DNA of 64,000 nt from Lepidostoma basale (GCA_022606425.2 JAHDVF020000025.1:62001-126000); one strand, 5' to 3'; positions 30,175 to 40,691 are shown, counted from the stretch's first letter. Translations and numbers: made by a program. The notes: a model not told the origin generated them from the sequence alone.

Positions 30175-30532
30175 GTGTTTCTTCTATGTTCGCCATACTT
30201 TGTGTTGTAGATGTTTTATTAGTCTTTTTCTTTTTTTATATACTTTGTAAATACAATTCTAATTTGTAAAAAAAATAAACTGACTTATTAAACATGTTTC
30301 GGACTTCCGGTCCTTCTTAAGTGATACATATTAAAAATAAGATAAAATTGTTTACAAATATTATTTTAAATCTTTGTAATTTCTGCCAAAACTGTAATTT
30401 TTGTAAACAATTTTATAATATTTTAAATATGTATCACAGAAGAAGAACCGGTTGCCCGAAACATGTTTTTTTAAAGTCAGTGTTGTATATACAAAGACAA
30501 ACAATTTACGGAGTGTTAATTTTTTTCTTTAA
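30175..30532. repeat. Foldback family N, copy 4
   Basis: Outer blocks TTCTTCTATGTTCGCCATAC and TTTGTGTTGTAGATG, left inner arm AACATGTTTCGGACTTCC, right inner arm ACCGGTTGCCCGAAACATG. The minus-strand motif has CTTAAGA with intact GGAC/GTCC, the plus motif CAGAAGA, so each arm has one core mutation. Confidence 0.8.
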
Positions 30533-30535
30533 TTG

Positions 30536-30890
30536 ACTAAATAATTGGTTTGATTGATTGTAGTCACCCAGTTGTAAATATAGAATACTTCAATACCATC
30601 GTTCATCATTTGCATATTACGAACACGCGTCTAAGTGTGCGTGTGATTTATGCACAGTGGGAAATATTTATTGGTGGATGTGGTGACACGTGTGAGGAAT
30701 GGACAAAAAACACCGCACACATACTTCTCAAGAGAAGATGGCGGGCCTCACTCAAGGAAGCAGTGGTTGTTCATGAATATGAAAATTAAAAAAAATATTG
30801 AACAATCATCTTAACATTATAAAACAATTTAACAATTCATCCCTTTTCTTGTTATGTTTTATTTAAATAGATTGGTTAAAATATAAGAAA
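30536..30890. other. Low-copy DNA, no gene recognised
   Basis: A 79-codon frame at 30550-30789 includes WEIFIGGCGDTCEEW and RRWRASLKEAVVVHE. I do not recognise it; chance cannot be excluded. Confidence 0.3.
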
Positions 30891-30892
30891 GT

Positions 30893-30962
30893 TTTTACCG
30901 GTTCTTGGGGTTCCACTCGGGCCTTTAATGTGGTGGTTTCTCGTTTTTCCACATTTTAGTAT
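30893..30962 (-). repeat. Repeat U, copy 1
   Basis: CGGTTCTTGGGGTTCCACTC, GGGCC and GGTTTCTCGTTTTTCCACAT resemble 55479-55552, and the complement resembles 50225-50285. A short family seen three times; nature unknown. Confidence 0.5.
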
Positions 30963-31002
30963 ACAAAAGATCATTTCAACCGAAACACTGTTTATCATTT
31001 TT

Positions 31003-31182
31003 AGATATTGATTCTCGTGATATGTGTCAGGTAGCTTATCTATCGCCATTTTTATTGTCGCGTGAATTCTACCTGACCAAAGACAGCGTGAGATTTTTTT
31101 TTCATACTGTCATCACCGAGAATCGACCCCGAGAACTTCGGTGCGGCAGTCAAAGCTATTTCCACTCTGCCACGAAGGTCGA
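31003..31182 (-). repeat. SINE-T copy 7
   Basis: Minus strand with tRNA-like head (CGACCTTCGTGGCAGAGTGG), A-rich insertion in the GATGACAG region, and body to TCACGAGAATCAATATC. Tail absent. Confidence 0.88.
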
Positions 31183-31302
31183 CAATTCATCATAAACAGG
31201 CATGGTTGAAATAAAATGAAACAGTTATATTGATTAATAATCTGTTACAGTTGAAATACATATGATTCATTTAAATTAAATCACTCATCGAATATATATC
31301 TT

Positions 31303-31505
31303 ATCTCATCATCATCATCATCTGCCTGAAGTAGTCCACTCCTGGACATATGGCAGGCCTACTTCATTCGCTTCAATTTCTGTCGACCCTGGGTATCACA
31401 TATCCTCTTCGTACTGGGGGTCTCTTTAACATGATTTCTCCGTCGATGTTGGTAACATCTTCGTTTTCCACCTATCGTCAAACCTGCAAACGACATGGCG
31501 CACTC
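31303..31505 (-). pseudogene. LINE 3' end with ATG-repeat tail
   Basis: (CATCAT)n at 31306-31322 followed by TCTGCCTGAAGTAGTCCACT, CCTGGACATATGGCAGGCCT: on the minus strand this is the final part of a LINE ORF/UTR ending in an (ATG)n tail, as in LINE-H. The ORF part is too diverged to translate reliably. Confidence 0.5.
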
Positions 31506-31619
31506 TTTTTTTCATATGTTCACTATAAACTTTATTTTTTATGAACTCAGGGCGTTCACTTTGTGGATTTCAATCAGAATTCATTTTTATGTTTAAAAAA
31601 ATACATTTTGATTTCCCTA

Positions 31620-31800
31620 AACGAAATTTAAATTTATTTCGATTTTTATTTTTTATACACTTTGTATATACAACACTTTTATTAAATATGTTGTTTATGC
31701 AAATGTTGTATTTACTTGTTGTTTATACAAAGAGAATAAAAAAGAAAAATAGAAATAAACCATTATAACAACACAAAGTATGGCGTATAAAGAAGGAATT
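31620..31800. repeat. Foldback family N, copy 5, centre deleted
   Basis: TTTTTTATACACTTTGTATA and ACAAAGAGAATAAAAAAGAA face each other, with the outer block AACAACACAAAGTATGGCG. The hammerhead-bearing inner arms are gone. Confidence 0.7.
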
Positions 31801-31857
31801 TTTAATTCTGTTATATAACCATTTTATCAATAAACGTAACCCCATGTTGTTTAAATT

Positions 31858-32030
31858 CCTTCTTAATCTTCTTCTCCTTTTAGACCTTTCGTCTGTTCCT
31901 AATGTTAGATTGGCCTCTCTTGGGAAGTTGGATCCCAGCTATCCCTCCTTCCGGGGGGACGGTAACCAACAGGAATCTGTTGCATCACAACGTGTGGGAT
32001 TCTGGAGGAATCCGTCTTCTGAACATATAT
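31858..32030 (-). pseudogene. LINE-E copy 2
   Basis: AGACCTTTCGTCTGTTCCTA, TTGGCCTCTCTTGGGAAG, then GGGGGGACGGTAACC and GTGTGGGATTCTGGAGGA match the copy at 42803. GAA-type tail on the minus strand. Confidence 0.8.
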
Positions 32031-33024
32031 AATTTTAAGCATCTTCTATTAAATTTTAAGATATTTTATTAAATTTCTGTCTCTAATATTGTTACAATGG
32101 TAATTTATGTAAAAAGTAGTTAAACTACATTAATGAGAAACGTCGGATGATACCGCCTTATTAAATTAAATGAAAAAAATCCTTTTCCTTATGGAGTTCA
32201 TTATTAATAACATATTCCAAAGATTTCATATATCTGTATCATCGTTTATATCGATCGTAAATATAAAGTGGAAGAATAGTGTCAAGATCCAATAAATTAG
32301 TAATACTAATTCTTACACCTTCATAACAAGACTGCAAAAAAATAAAATTAAAAATTTCCTCTTGAAAATCAATCATATAACAATCAGAACTAGAAAAAAA
32401 GTACTTATAAATTTATAAAGAGAAAACAATATGAAGTTTTTTCATGAATCGTTAATTTCGCTTAAACGTAATTTAATATAAAAAGTTTGCGAAGTTCGAA
32501 ACCTAGATAGTTTCAGAATACAGTACCAAGAAAATGGGTATTCTTTTTTATTAACTTTTTACAATAGTTTTCAAAACTCAATTCTATTAAGACATTTAAC
32601 ATTTTTATATAAAAGTTGGACTGGATAAGCTTCAAACAAAATAACTTAGTTATTGGTATCGTTTCCGCTCAATGAAAGATGACAATCCAGTAAATCACTT
32701 TGAAAGTATGAGAAAGCGATAAACTATCGTTTTCTCATACTTTACTTTAAAAAGTTTAAAAATGAAAGACTAGGTGTATTTTAAGCATTTTTTTAACACT
32801 AGAATTAATGATATTTTCGTCCCAACTTTTGTCGATTGTATTAATCTCTCTATTGTTCTCTGTTTGGTTCGTTCCATCTTATAGGCAGATTCCAGACTTT
32901 TCGAGCAAGTCGCTGGTGTGAAGTTCTTTCCTAATAACAGTCTATTTTTTGTATACCACAGATCTCTTTGATAAGCTATTATTTTGATTCGCATAACATT
33001 TGATAGATAGCATATACGCCGCAA
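32031..33024. other. AT-rich DNA with one hairpin
   Basis: No gene. A near-perfect palindrome lies at 32703-32743 (AAAGTATGAGAAA against TTTCTCATACTTT, with CGATAAACTATCG between). A 92-codon minus frame at 32770-33048 has no recognised motif. Confidence 0.4.
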
Positions 33025-33152
33025 TTCGTGAATTCTACACCAGACCAAACATTGTGTGAGAATTTTTTCTCACACTGTCATCATCGGGAATAGAAACCGG
33101 AACCTTTGATGCTGTAGTCATAGATCTTGTCACTCGGGCATGAAAGTCAACA
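33025..33152 (-). repeat. SINE-T copy 8, partial
   Basis: Minus strand: head TTGACTTTCATGCCCGAGTG, B box GGTTTCTATTCCCG, body to GAATTC. Truncated in the body. Confidence 0.82.
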
Positions 33153-33734
33153 TGCCAAATTTCCAGTGTGCGGTCCTCTGCCTGTTGATGTGATTGAGAT
33201 GCTGAGCGCTTAATTAACAACAAGATCGCAGTTTCGCTGTATCACATGACCAAACTGATGTTCTGTTATTTCGGCAACACGTTGGAGGCAAGTTCACCTT
33301 CAACCTATTCGTTTCTACTGTTATCTATCATTTTGATTGCCATTTATAAATTATAAAAGGAAACAAAGGGGCTAAAATGCGACCCGGCTATGCCAAGCGA
33401 ATATGACCTCTAAAAATTGGACTCTAAGCTTATTATTAAGATTTATATTCGCCTGTACTACGAAAATTATCAATTAATTTATTAATTTATAAAGTTAATT
33501 AGCGCTCGACTCGTAACAAAAGTATGCCTTTAACCACCACAAGGTTCCATTTAATCAATTATTAAGGTTTCAGGAGGATCTGTTAGGGATTTATCGAGTA
33601 AAAGGTCTTCACAATAACACACTTTTGCTTTTATTTATATAGATATAATCTGTTTTCTGTTATCGAATCAAATGTTAAAATGTTTTTTCTTTAATCCTTT
33701 AATAATTATTATGTATATACTCTGATTAAAACTG
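33153..33734. other. No recognised feature
   Basis: Mixed AT-rich DNA. The complement of 33160-33235 (GCTCAGCATCTCAATCACAT) may belong to another repeat, but there is only one copy here. Confidence 0.35.
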
Positions 33735-34090
33735 GTATTTTGTTTCTTCTCGACCCTACATCGTTCTGATTCCTCTACTGGCTCATTATGGTGGGTCCTC
33801 CACTGGCTCCTATCCCTGGCCATCACTATCTTTTTTACAGGTCTTTCCAGTTTCTTTCAATTGTTGGTCTTTATATATTTGGCTAGGTTGTTGTTCATTG
33901 ATAATTTCTTTCCTTTTGGATCAATTTTCTTTTTCAATTATACCCATTAAAATGCTAGGTTCCCTGTGTTCCTGTTCCTAGTTTTCATTACTGTTTTCTC
34001 TATTTACTTAAGATTTCTTTATTTGTTTCATCATTCCAAGTTTTCTCTCCCATCCCACACTCTGTCACAATTTTATAATAGGCTATAAAA
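33735..34090 (-). other. Weak coding-like segment
   Basis: The minus strand can be read as KKLERPVKKIVMARDRSQW, RTHHNEPVEESERCRVEKK in one frame with stops nearby. The lysine/arginine-rich pattern with ARDR..WR recalls LINE C-termini, but no tail or second block supports it. Confidence 0.25.
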
Positions 34091-34479
34091 TCATGTACCA
34101 TATTTTGCTTTGTTTTGTTAGATTGGGTCATAGAAGTGGATTGAAATTAAACTGGATTAAATGTGGCCTAGATACCCTTTTGCCTTTTGCTTTTTTTTCT
34201 GGAATGGTGCATTCTCCAGCTAATGTAAGCCCTGCGTGGATGGGGGGCGGGTCTAAGGATTGTTTGAGCGAAGCTGACGAAGGGGCGCCGCTACGTCCTA
34301 TAACAGCTTCGGGTAAGCGGCGGGTAACCTTCGATATCTTTATTGAACTGTTAGTTTGTTCATCGACTTCAATTTTTATTCATGACAAGCATTCCATCTA
34401 GTATAAAATAATATGTAAAATAATAAGAAATTTATCAAACCTGTAATGACAATATATTTTGATAACAAATATTTTATTC
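34091..34479. other. Low-copy DNA with a GC-richer patch
   Basis: 34210-34330 is GC-rich (GGATGGGGGGCGGGTCTAAG). A 102-codon frame spans it (34093-34401) without recognised motifs; it runs across the composition boundary and is probably chance. Confidence 0.35.
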
Positions 34480-34560
34480 AAGTTTAAGACGTTAACACTG
34501 TTGAATCCCATTGTTAATTTGGAATGACAATTCAACACTTTAAAACCACATTTCATATCC
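34480..34560. repeat. Family Q fragment
   Basis: AGACGTTAACACTGTTGAAT followed by a short stretch resembles the Q/P outer block. No hammerhead-like motif. Confidence 0.45.
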
Positions 34561-35189
34561 GTATAGATATATATTTTTTATTTTAATTTTACGTGTAACC
34601 ATATATCAAGTAACAACTGAATATGAAGTTAATATCTGAAATAAGTGTAAAATTATTTTTATGACAACTATTATGTATAAAAAGTGATTTTATAGTGTTA
34701 CCTTTCTTTCCAAATTTAACACATTTTGTAATAATATTCTTACCATTTTTTATTGAGTTTAAATTTAAAAAAATATGATAATTCAATCAAGGTGTGTGTA
34801 AAAGATATATGGACGCCACTGCAACGCCAGACTTTCGGCCATATGGAAGCCTTGAAAATTGTGAATTTATGATGAACTATACTTCACCTCCCGGTTTTGA
34901 GCACTCTATACTTTGAATATAAAGTGAAGCGTTGATCGAAATAAGAATTCTGAGAGATAAATCCAAGTCCTGACCTGGACCTAATGAAAGAGAGATTAAC
35001 GATAAAGTCAAACTGATGAGGCAAATAGGCTGTATAGAAGGGGTTTCTTTGTATTATCATATTAAAATCAGGCTTCTTAATCTGTTGAATAAAATATTGT
35101 ACGAGCTCCTGAAACCGGTCGGATTTAGAACAACAACTAGAATGAAACTGAATGTTACATTAAAATAATTTTCTTCTTTAATATATTCA
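34561..35189. other. No recognised feature
   Basis: AT-rich to 34790, then mixed sequence to 35110 that is unmatched in the window. Confidence 0.35.
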
Positions 35190-35430
35190 TCACTACTTTG
35201 TGTTGTGGATTCATAATTGAACGTTATTTTTTACTTTGTGAAACAACACTTTATTCAAAATACAAATTATAACACAAACATATTTCGGACACAGAAGTTC
35301 TTCATCAGTGAAGTTAGATAATACAAATTAAATATTCAAACAAATATTTCACTTCCGAAACATGTTTGTATTTTAAATTATATTTTAAATTAAAAGTCGT
35401 TTCACAAAGTAAAAAATATTCTTTTAAAAG
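35190..35430. repeat. Foldback family N variant, copy 6
   Basis: TTTTTTACTTTGTGAAACAAC and GTTTCACAAAGTAAAAAAT are the outer arms. The minus strand near 35283-35318 reads CTGATGA, an extra A, GAAC..GTCC and GAAATATGTT. The core is intact, GAAAC is GAAAT, and stem II is weakened. The right arm keeps TCCGAAACATGTTTG. Confidence 0.72.
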
Positions 35431-35577
35431 AATTTCGTTATAAATTATAAAAAATAAAAAAAATAAAAAAAAAATTATATACTCCATACTTTGTGTTGTT
35501 ATGATGGTTTATTTATCTTTTTCTTTTTTATATACTTTGTATATACAACACTTGTATTAAAAAAATAAAATTACATA

Positions 35578-35608
35578 GACATGTTTCGGACAACCAGTCC
35601 TTCTTCAG
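35578..35608 (-). ncRNA. Hammerhead-like motif, family N copy 7 left arm
   Basis: On the minus strand: CTGAAGA (35608-35602), extra A, GGAC, loop TGGTT, GTCC, GAAAC, ACATGT, C17. Core, stem II and the stem III palindrome are complete. Stem I beyond it is short. Confidence 0.55.
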
Positions 35609-35730
35609 TTAAGATACATTTTTAAAAATATTATTAAATTGTTTACATGATCTGACAGATGTTATAAAGATTTATAACATCTGTCAGATAACGTAAACAA
35701 TTTTATAATATTTTTAAAAATGTATCTTTA

Positions 35731-35761
35731 CTGAAGAAGGACTGTTTGTCCGAAACATGTC
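35731..35761 (+). ncRNA. Hammerhead-like motif, family N copy 7 right arm
   Basis: CTGAAGA (35731-35737), extra A, GGAC (35739-35742), loop TGTTT, GTCC (35748-35751), GAAAC (35752-35756), palindrome ACATGT (35755-35760), C17 at 35761. Together with the left arm it could form a dimer through stem III. Confidence 0.55.
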
Positions 35762-35970
35762 TATGTAATTTTTTTTTTAATATAAGTGGTATATATATAA
35801 AGTAGGTGTATAAAAAAAATATAATTTTTTTCAAAATTTCATTATTACTTTCTACAATACTAAGGTATTTCAAGAACCGACATTGATATTCCAAATAGTA
35901 TTAATTTTACATGATTTGGTTTAATTGATTTAACCAATGATTAAATTACATATAATGTATATTGGTTTAT

Positions 35971-36110
35971 GCCCACGTGGCTGGGGAACATTAAAGAGTG
36001 GACAGGAATTACAAGAGTTCAGAACCTGTTCTAAATGGCGCAGGACAACGATGCCTTTGCTGCCGTGATCGCCAACGTTGAGGGGACCTGACAGACAGAA
36101 AGAAAAAGAA
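35971..36110 (+). pseudogene. LINE-D copy 5
   Basis: WLGNIKEWTGITRVQNLF, MAQDNDAFAAVIANVEG then an A-rich GAAAGAAAAAGAAG tail. Diverged; one stop within the block. Confidence 0.75.
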
Positions 36111-36247
36111 GATATGTCAAAACAAAACCAATCACCAAAGAAAAGCTTATCAAAATATCATATTCTCTCCTAACTTTTGTTGCACTTTCCACAAGCGTGT
36201 TCAAGCCTGTACGCATCCTTTCTCAGTGTTAAAATATCAAGAATTAA

Positions 36248-36745
36248 ACTAACTAACTAACTAACCATCACGCCGTCTCCCCGAAGGGGTAGGCAGAAAG
36301 AATGGACTGCCACACCTTTCTTTCCTGACATATTTCTCTCGCTTCCTCAACATTCATACATCGTGTCATGCACGCGCGTCGATTTCTCTGACTCCTCACA
36401 TGGCCGACATTCAATATTTGATTTATTTGATCGTGCCACGTTTTCCTTGGTCTTCCTCTATTTCTGGTTCCATTTACATCATTAACATATAATTTTTTTA
36501 CCATTCTTTCTTCATTCATTCTTTCCATATGTCCAAACCATCTTAATGATCCTTTCATTATTTTGTTAATGACACCATCATTCGCACCGCATTCACTTCT
36601 TATATTTTCATTCGACACTCTATCATACACAGAATATCCACACATTCGTCTAAGAGATCTCATTTCTACTGCATTTATTCTACTCTCATCCTTCCTTTGC
36701 CAGTTCCATGCTTCGCTTCCATACATAAGGGTCATATTAACAATT
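36248..36745 (-). pseudogene. LINE-A copy 8, longest open frame (reference copy)
   Basis: The minus strand is open from LMYGSEAWNWQRKDESRINA through VEMRSLRRMCGYSVYDRV, MKGSLRWFGHMERMNEERMV, RNRGRPRKTWHDQINQILNV, RNRRACMTRCMNVEEAREIC to QSILSAYPFGETA. This is the C-terminal extension of a non-LTR retrotransposon ORF, RTE-like by motif order (inferred). Endonuclease and RT catalytic motifs (FADD) are absent because the copy is 5'-truncated. The stop codon is followed within 3-4 bp by the TTAG tail. The hairpin CCCCTTCGGGG lies just before the stop. Adjacent DNA at 36746-36800 extends the frame but is not part of the family. Confidence 0.92.
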
Positions 36746-37194
36746 AAATAATACAAAATCATTACTTGCGTATGCACTAGCAAGCTAACATATATCACTC
36801 CCTTAAGTTACAATAAAACTTCTAGTTACACACGTTTTCCTCAATACGTAGTACCTGAGATGTAGTGATATGATATTAGAACGTGTGATGTGTGAAACAC
36901 TTCATAGGCATTGAGTTAACCCAAAGGACTGTTTACACTCCAAACTCCGATTTGAATTTGCGGTTATCACGGTGAATTCCCAATCTATTTGTACAATTAC
37001 CTATCCTATAATCTTGCTCAACCATCCACCCGCTCAACGTTAGTGGTGGACTACAATTCACTTAAATTGTATGCAACCTATTTAAAGTCTGATATATTTA
37101 CATATTTTGCAGATAAGTAGGAATGGGTTCATACTTATCCGTATTTAATACTTATAATTTATTTATTTAATTAAAAAAACGGTGGATACGTGTA
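36746..37194. other. No recognised feature
   Basis: Mixed AT-rich DNA; no gene. Confidence 0.35.
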
Positions 37195-37626
37195 ACATAA
37201 ATTAAATAAACACAAAAGTCCGGATCGTCCATGTCAACATGTGCAACATCGGAAAAACATTATGTGTTATTACATTATGTGCTAAATTTAAAAAACGTTG
37301 GATTCGTGGAACATAAATTAAATAGACAAATGTGTACCATCTAAAAATAACATTTTGCATTAAATTATTTTTATTTTGTTATTTTATTTTATATCATTGT
37401 ATTTTTTATTATCTGTTTTAGATTTATTTTGTGGATGTTGGAAGATCGAAGTGTGCGCGGAAGATGCCTATTGGTGGCGATGAGGTTCGCAACCCATCAC
37501 ACCGCGTCTCCCGCGGGGCGAAAAGAGAAGGATGGAGTGCCGCATCAGTAAAAGTGTGACAGTCCATTATTTCTGCCTACCCTTTCGGGGAGACGGCGTG
37601 ATGATTAGTTAGTTAGTTAGTTAGTT
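37195..37626 (+). mobile_element. SINE-L copy 1
   Basis: 5' block AAAGTCCGGATCGTCC, mid block TTTATTTTGTGGATGTTGG, then GGTGGCGATGAGGTTCGCAA and GTCCATTATTTCTGCCTACC. The last ~55 bp equal the LINE-A 3' end, including the hairpin and TTAG repeats. GGTTCGCAACCC resembles a pol III B box; no A box at normal distance. A ~70-bp duplication near the 5' end (two AACATAAATTAAATA copies) lengthens it. Confidence 0.82.
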
Positions 37627-38161
37627 ATTTTATTTATTTATTAAGGGTAACATACAGCGATATCAATAACATACATAAAAAAGAAACATTTAGAATAATT
37701 AAAATAAGGCCAATTACATGCTACCACAGATTAAAAATAATAGTTAACAATCAACAAATGATAGTGTGAAACAAGATTGAAGTTAAACTAAGACAAAATA
37801 AGGTATACATAATATTTAAGAGTTAAAATACTTATAGTACTAGAAATAAAAAATAAAATTAAGATAAAATAAAATAAAAAGTAATATACGAGTATTATAA
37901 TATCACGTTACATCGTGGTCACATCCGCGCCGAAATGTTGCTACGATCACTTTTTTAAAATTTCGCTCGCTCAAATGAAAGACGTCAATGTCTCCAAAAT
38001 GGTATTCTTTGAGAACTATGCTTTTGGGTAGATATTTATAACAGCATCAGCACATACTATAGACACAACAAACATAATCCACTTGCTTTTGGTGATTGCA
38101 GATGCCAAAAGGCAATCAAATTATTTAATATGGTCGCTTCAGAGATCGGCATTTTGTATAT

Positions 38162-38258
38162 AGACAAAACAATGTTTAAGAGTTATCTTGAATACTAAAT
38201 TATTATTTACTGTTAAATTAAAAAACTTTGCTTTAAGTATCACAATTGTATTTATTAT
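38162..38258. repeat. Family O fragment
   Basis: GACAAAACAATGTTTAAGAG and ACTGTTAAATTAAAAAACTT with GTATCACAATTGTATTT match the O outer arm. Confidence 0.55.
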
Positions 38259-38261
38259 TTT

Positions 38262-38500
38262 ATGCACAATGATGTTAAACTCCATATCAAATAATTAATA
38301 CGAATGAAAACGTCAGTGTTCTTGGAGTTTTATTTTATTTTATGGGATTGACATGTTTCACCCTTATAAGGTATTATTAAATATTTGATAATGCTTTAGA
38401 AGGGCGAAACATGTCAATGACATAAAAATGTCCATGACAAAACCATAAAATATAATAAAACTCATAGAAACTGACGTTTTCATTCATATTAAATATCATA
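38262..38500. repeat. Foldback family M, copy 7
   Basis: Starts GCACAATGATGTTAAACTCC, left arm TAATACGAATGAAAACGTCA, right arm GAAGGGCGAAACATGTCAA and AACTGACGTTTTCATTCATA. Directly followed by family O. Confidence 0.8.
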
Positions 38501-38504
38501 ATTG

Positions 38505-38700
38505 TATTTTTATTTTTCACGATAGCTGTTTCGTCAACCTTATTATTTTTTGTAACACCTGATGATTTCAACATAGGTTGACGAAACAGCTGTCGTGTAA
38601 AATAAAAGTACAAGTGATACATAAAACGAAGTTTAATAATTTAAAAGTTTACAATGTTAAAGTAGGTATCATAGTATTTCGGCCAAAACAATGGACTTTT
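38505..38700. repeat. Foldback family O, copy 2
   Basis: Short left arm CACGATAGCTGTTTCGTCAA faces GTTGACGAAACAGCTGTCGTG of the right arm, which continues to TTCGGCCAAAACAATGGACT. Motif at 38555-38598. Confidence 0.8.
38555..38598 (+). ncRNA. Hammerhead-like motif, family O (intact core and stem I)
   Basis: Stem I ACAC (38555-38558) with GTGT (38595-38598); core CTGATGA (38559-38565); spacer; stem II TCAAC (38568-38572) with GTTGA (38577-38581); GAAAC (38583-38587); palindromic stem III ACAGCTGT (38586-38593); C17 at 38594. The stem II base next to the core is mutated relative to copy 3, which has GTCAAC with GTTGAT. Confidence 0.58.
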
Positions 38701-39256
38701 AAATTATTAATCTTATCATAGATGTCAAAAAGTTTTTTTTATTAAATTTAAGGTGTAATAATGATATACAAATTACTACACTAAAACACTTATTACTTAA
38801 AACCATAAATTATGAATAAAAAGTTAACTATTTGTAAGTCATTAATAATTGATGAATAAAAAATGTCGAAAAAGAATGAAAAAATAAAAGATGTAAGTCT
38901 ACGCACACAGGATGGCGATTTTATTTTATATATAATACTAAGAATCATAGGTCACCTTGAAATATGTAAAACCATTTGTAAACAATATGTAAAAATGTGT
39001 TTTTCTTAAAAACACTTTATTTCGTCCCACATCAAAAAACTTATTTTTGATTTATGTAATATCATTTAGTATCCCCTAAATATGTAACCATTGTCATAAA
39101 TTTTCATAATGAGTTCCAAGAAACACTTTCCAATATTTCTGGAACTACCCAAATAATTATTTGCTAAACATGTATAAAGTCACGTCAGTTTTCGTTAATT
39201 TCCATATTCTGCTCCATTTACTAGTGTATATAAACTGCTACGAGTTGAAGTTTCGT
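38701..39256. other. AT-rich DNA, no feature recognised
   Basis: No gene or repeat assigned. Confidence 0.35.
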
Positions 39257-39998
39257 CACATTTGATAATGCCTTAGAAGGACGAAACATGTCATTCCCAT
39301 AAAATATTATAAAACTTCTAGAAAACTAACGTTTTCATTAGTAATAATTATTTAATTAGAATATACATACCTGGGACACAATATTCGATTGGGCCGAGAT
39401 AACCAGGCCGCAGAGCTAAAAATAAGAATTGGACTAAGCTGAGCAGCTTTCGGAAACCTGAGCTACATCCTAAAAAAACGGATAACACCGATCAACCTGA
39501 AACGAAAAGCCTATGAAGCCTGCGTTCTTCCAGTTGGTACTTATGGTCTTTAAACTGTTACATTGTCCAAAAAAAGTGCCGAGAAACTGCGAGTGACCCA
39601 AAGAGCCATGGAAAGAACCTTGTTTGGAATAAGCCTAAGAGACAGAGTCAGAAACGATACGGTGAGAGAAAAAACAAAGGTCACTGACATCATCCACCGG
39701 GTGGCGACTCTAAAATGGTAATGGGCGGGTCACGTAGCCAGAAGCTCAGATGCAAAATGGACAAGAAGACTGCTGACTTGGAGATCATGGACGGCGAAGA
39801 GAAGTGCAGGGCGACCGCAACTACTGTGGAAGGATGATCTGAACAGACACGTCGGAATAACCTGGACAGGACAGAATGACATGGAAGCAAATGGAGGAGG
39901 CCTTTGTGCAGGAGTGGACGGGAATAGGCTGAGGAAGAATATGAAGAAGAATTATTTAATATGGAGTTTTACATCATTGTTCAAGAAACAATAAATAA
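39257..39998. repeat. Foldback family M copy 8 (right arm), split by LINE-G
   Basis: 39257-39356 has ACATTTGATAATGCCTTAGA, GACGAAACATGTCATTCCC and CTAACGTTTTCATTAGTAAT. The end block GGAGTTTTACATCATTGTTC lies at 39963-39985, after LINE-G. The left arm is absent. Confidence 0.82.
39357..39949 (+). pseudogene. LINE-G copy 2, inserted in family M, 11-bp target duplication
   Basis: Translates, with stops at three points, as YLGHNIRLGRDNQAAELKIR, AAFGNLSYILKKRITPINLK, RKAYEACVLPVGTYGL, RVTQRAMERTLFGISLRDRV, RNDTVREKTKVTDIIHRVAT, LKW-WAGHVARSSDAKWTRR and RSAGRPQLLWKDDL. This is the region right after the RT core in RTE/BovB-like LINEs. Flanked by AATTATTTAAT at 39346-39356 and 39950-39960. Tail GAAGAATATGAAGAAG. 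Confidence 0.92.
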
Positions 39999-40691
39999 AA
40001 GTATTTCGTTATTCAGTAATTAAAGTTTTCTACTATTAATTACTGTCCTTTTGATTCAATCTCAATTAATAATACAGTACTGCTCGGTTTAACCACTAAC
40101 ACTCTCGCTTGATTAAATAGAAATCAGTATCTGCATAGATCTGTAATAAATGATTTTCAATGTCGTATGCCTAGATTTAGAAGCAATGAATACAATCAAA
40201 TAAGGTTTGCTCAATCAGTCGCGTCTATTGGATTGGTATAGGGGTGTGTTTCGATGATGCGTGCCTTAAGATTTCTCCTGGAAGAGGGACCGATGACGTG
40301 AATTGGTTTGCAGTGGGTTCAATCAGGTGAGTGATGAACATTGATTCGATAATATTAACCATTGAATGTGTATGCAGGTGTACTTTGATATATACTCCAA
40401 AATTTAATATAAAGGATACATGCTCGTGTAGGCAGCCCTTTGTTTGGTATGCACTGAATCATACAAGGTGGTATTTTCTGAATAGGGTGTCTTTACAATA
40501 CAAAGGAGACAATTGGATAAAAGGGAAAAATCGGTATTTTGATCCATAGATAAATTTTTATGTTAATAAAAAGATTCACAATTCGTATTTTTTCAATACC
40601 TTATTCATACCAATTTCGTACCTTCTTTGATGTACGAATTTAAAATTAACTTGGATACAAATGATGGTTTAAATTTTTTTAATTATCAAAA
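39999..40691. other. Low-copy DNA, no gene recognised
   Basis: A 72-codon frame at 40331-40549 lacks recognised motifs. GC-richer part at 40220-40330. Confidence 0.35.

Larger units (their letters stand above)
35479..35825. repeat. Foldback family N, copy 7, both motifs intact
   Basis: The best preserved N copy. Outer arms TTTTTATATACTTTGTATAT / ATATATAAAGTAGGTGTATA and inner arms with complete motifs on both strands; the centre is ACAGATGTTATAAAG facing its complement. The whole unit is nearly a perfect palindrome of ~345 bp. Confidence 0.88.

Noticed and set aside
34093..34401. 102-codon ORF
   Set aside because: No motif; crosses a composition boundary between AT-rich and GC-rich DNA and starts in T-rich simple sequence.
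36247..36262. CTAAC/TTAG repeats as interstitial telomere sequence
   Set aside because: The insect telomere repeat is TTAGG; here the period is 4 and it always follows the LINE-A or SINE-L 3' end.
36268..36798. Intact protein-coding host gene (176 codons)
   Set aside because: It is the C-terminal part of LINE-A, present in about 16 copies with the same 3' end; the upstream part is unrelated flanking DNA.
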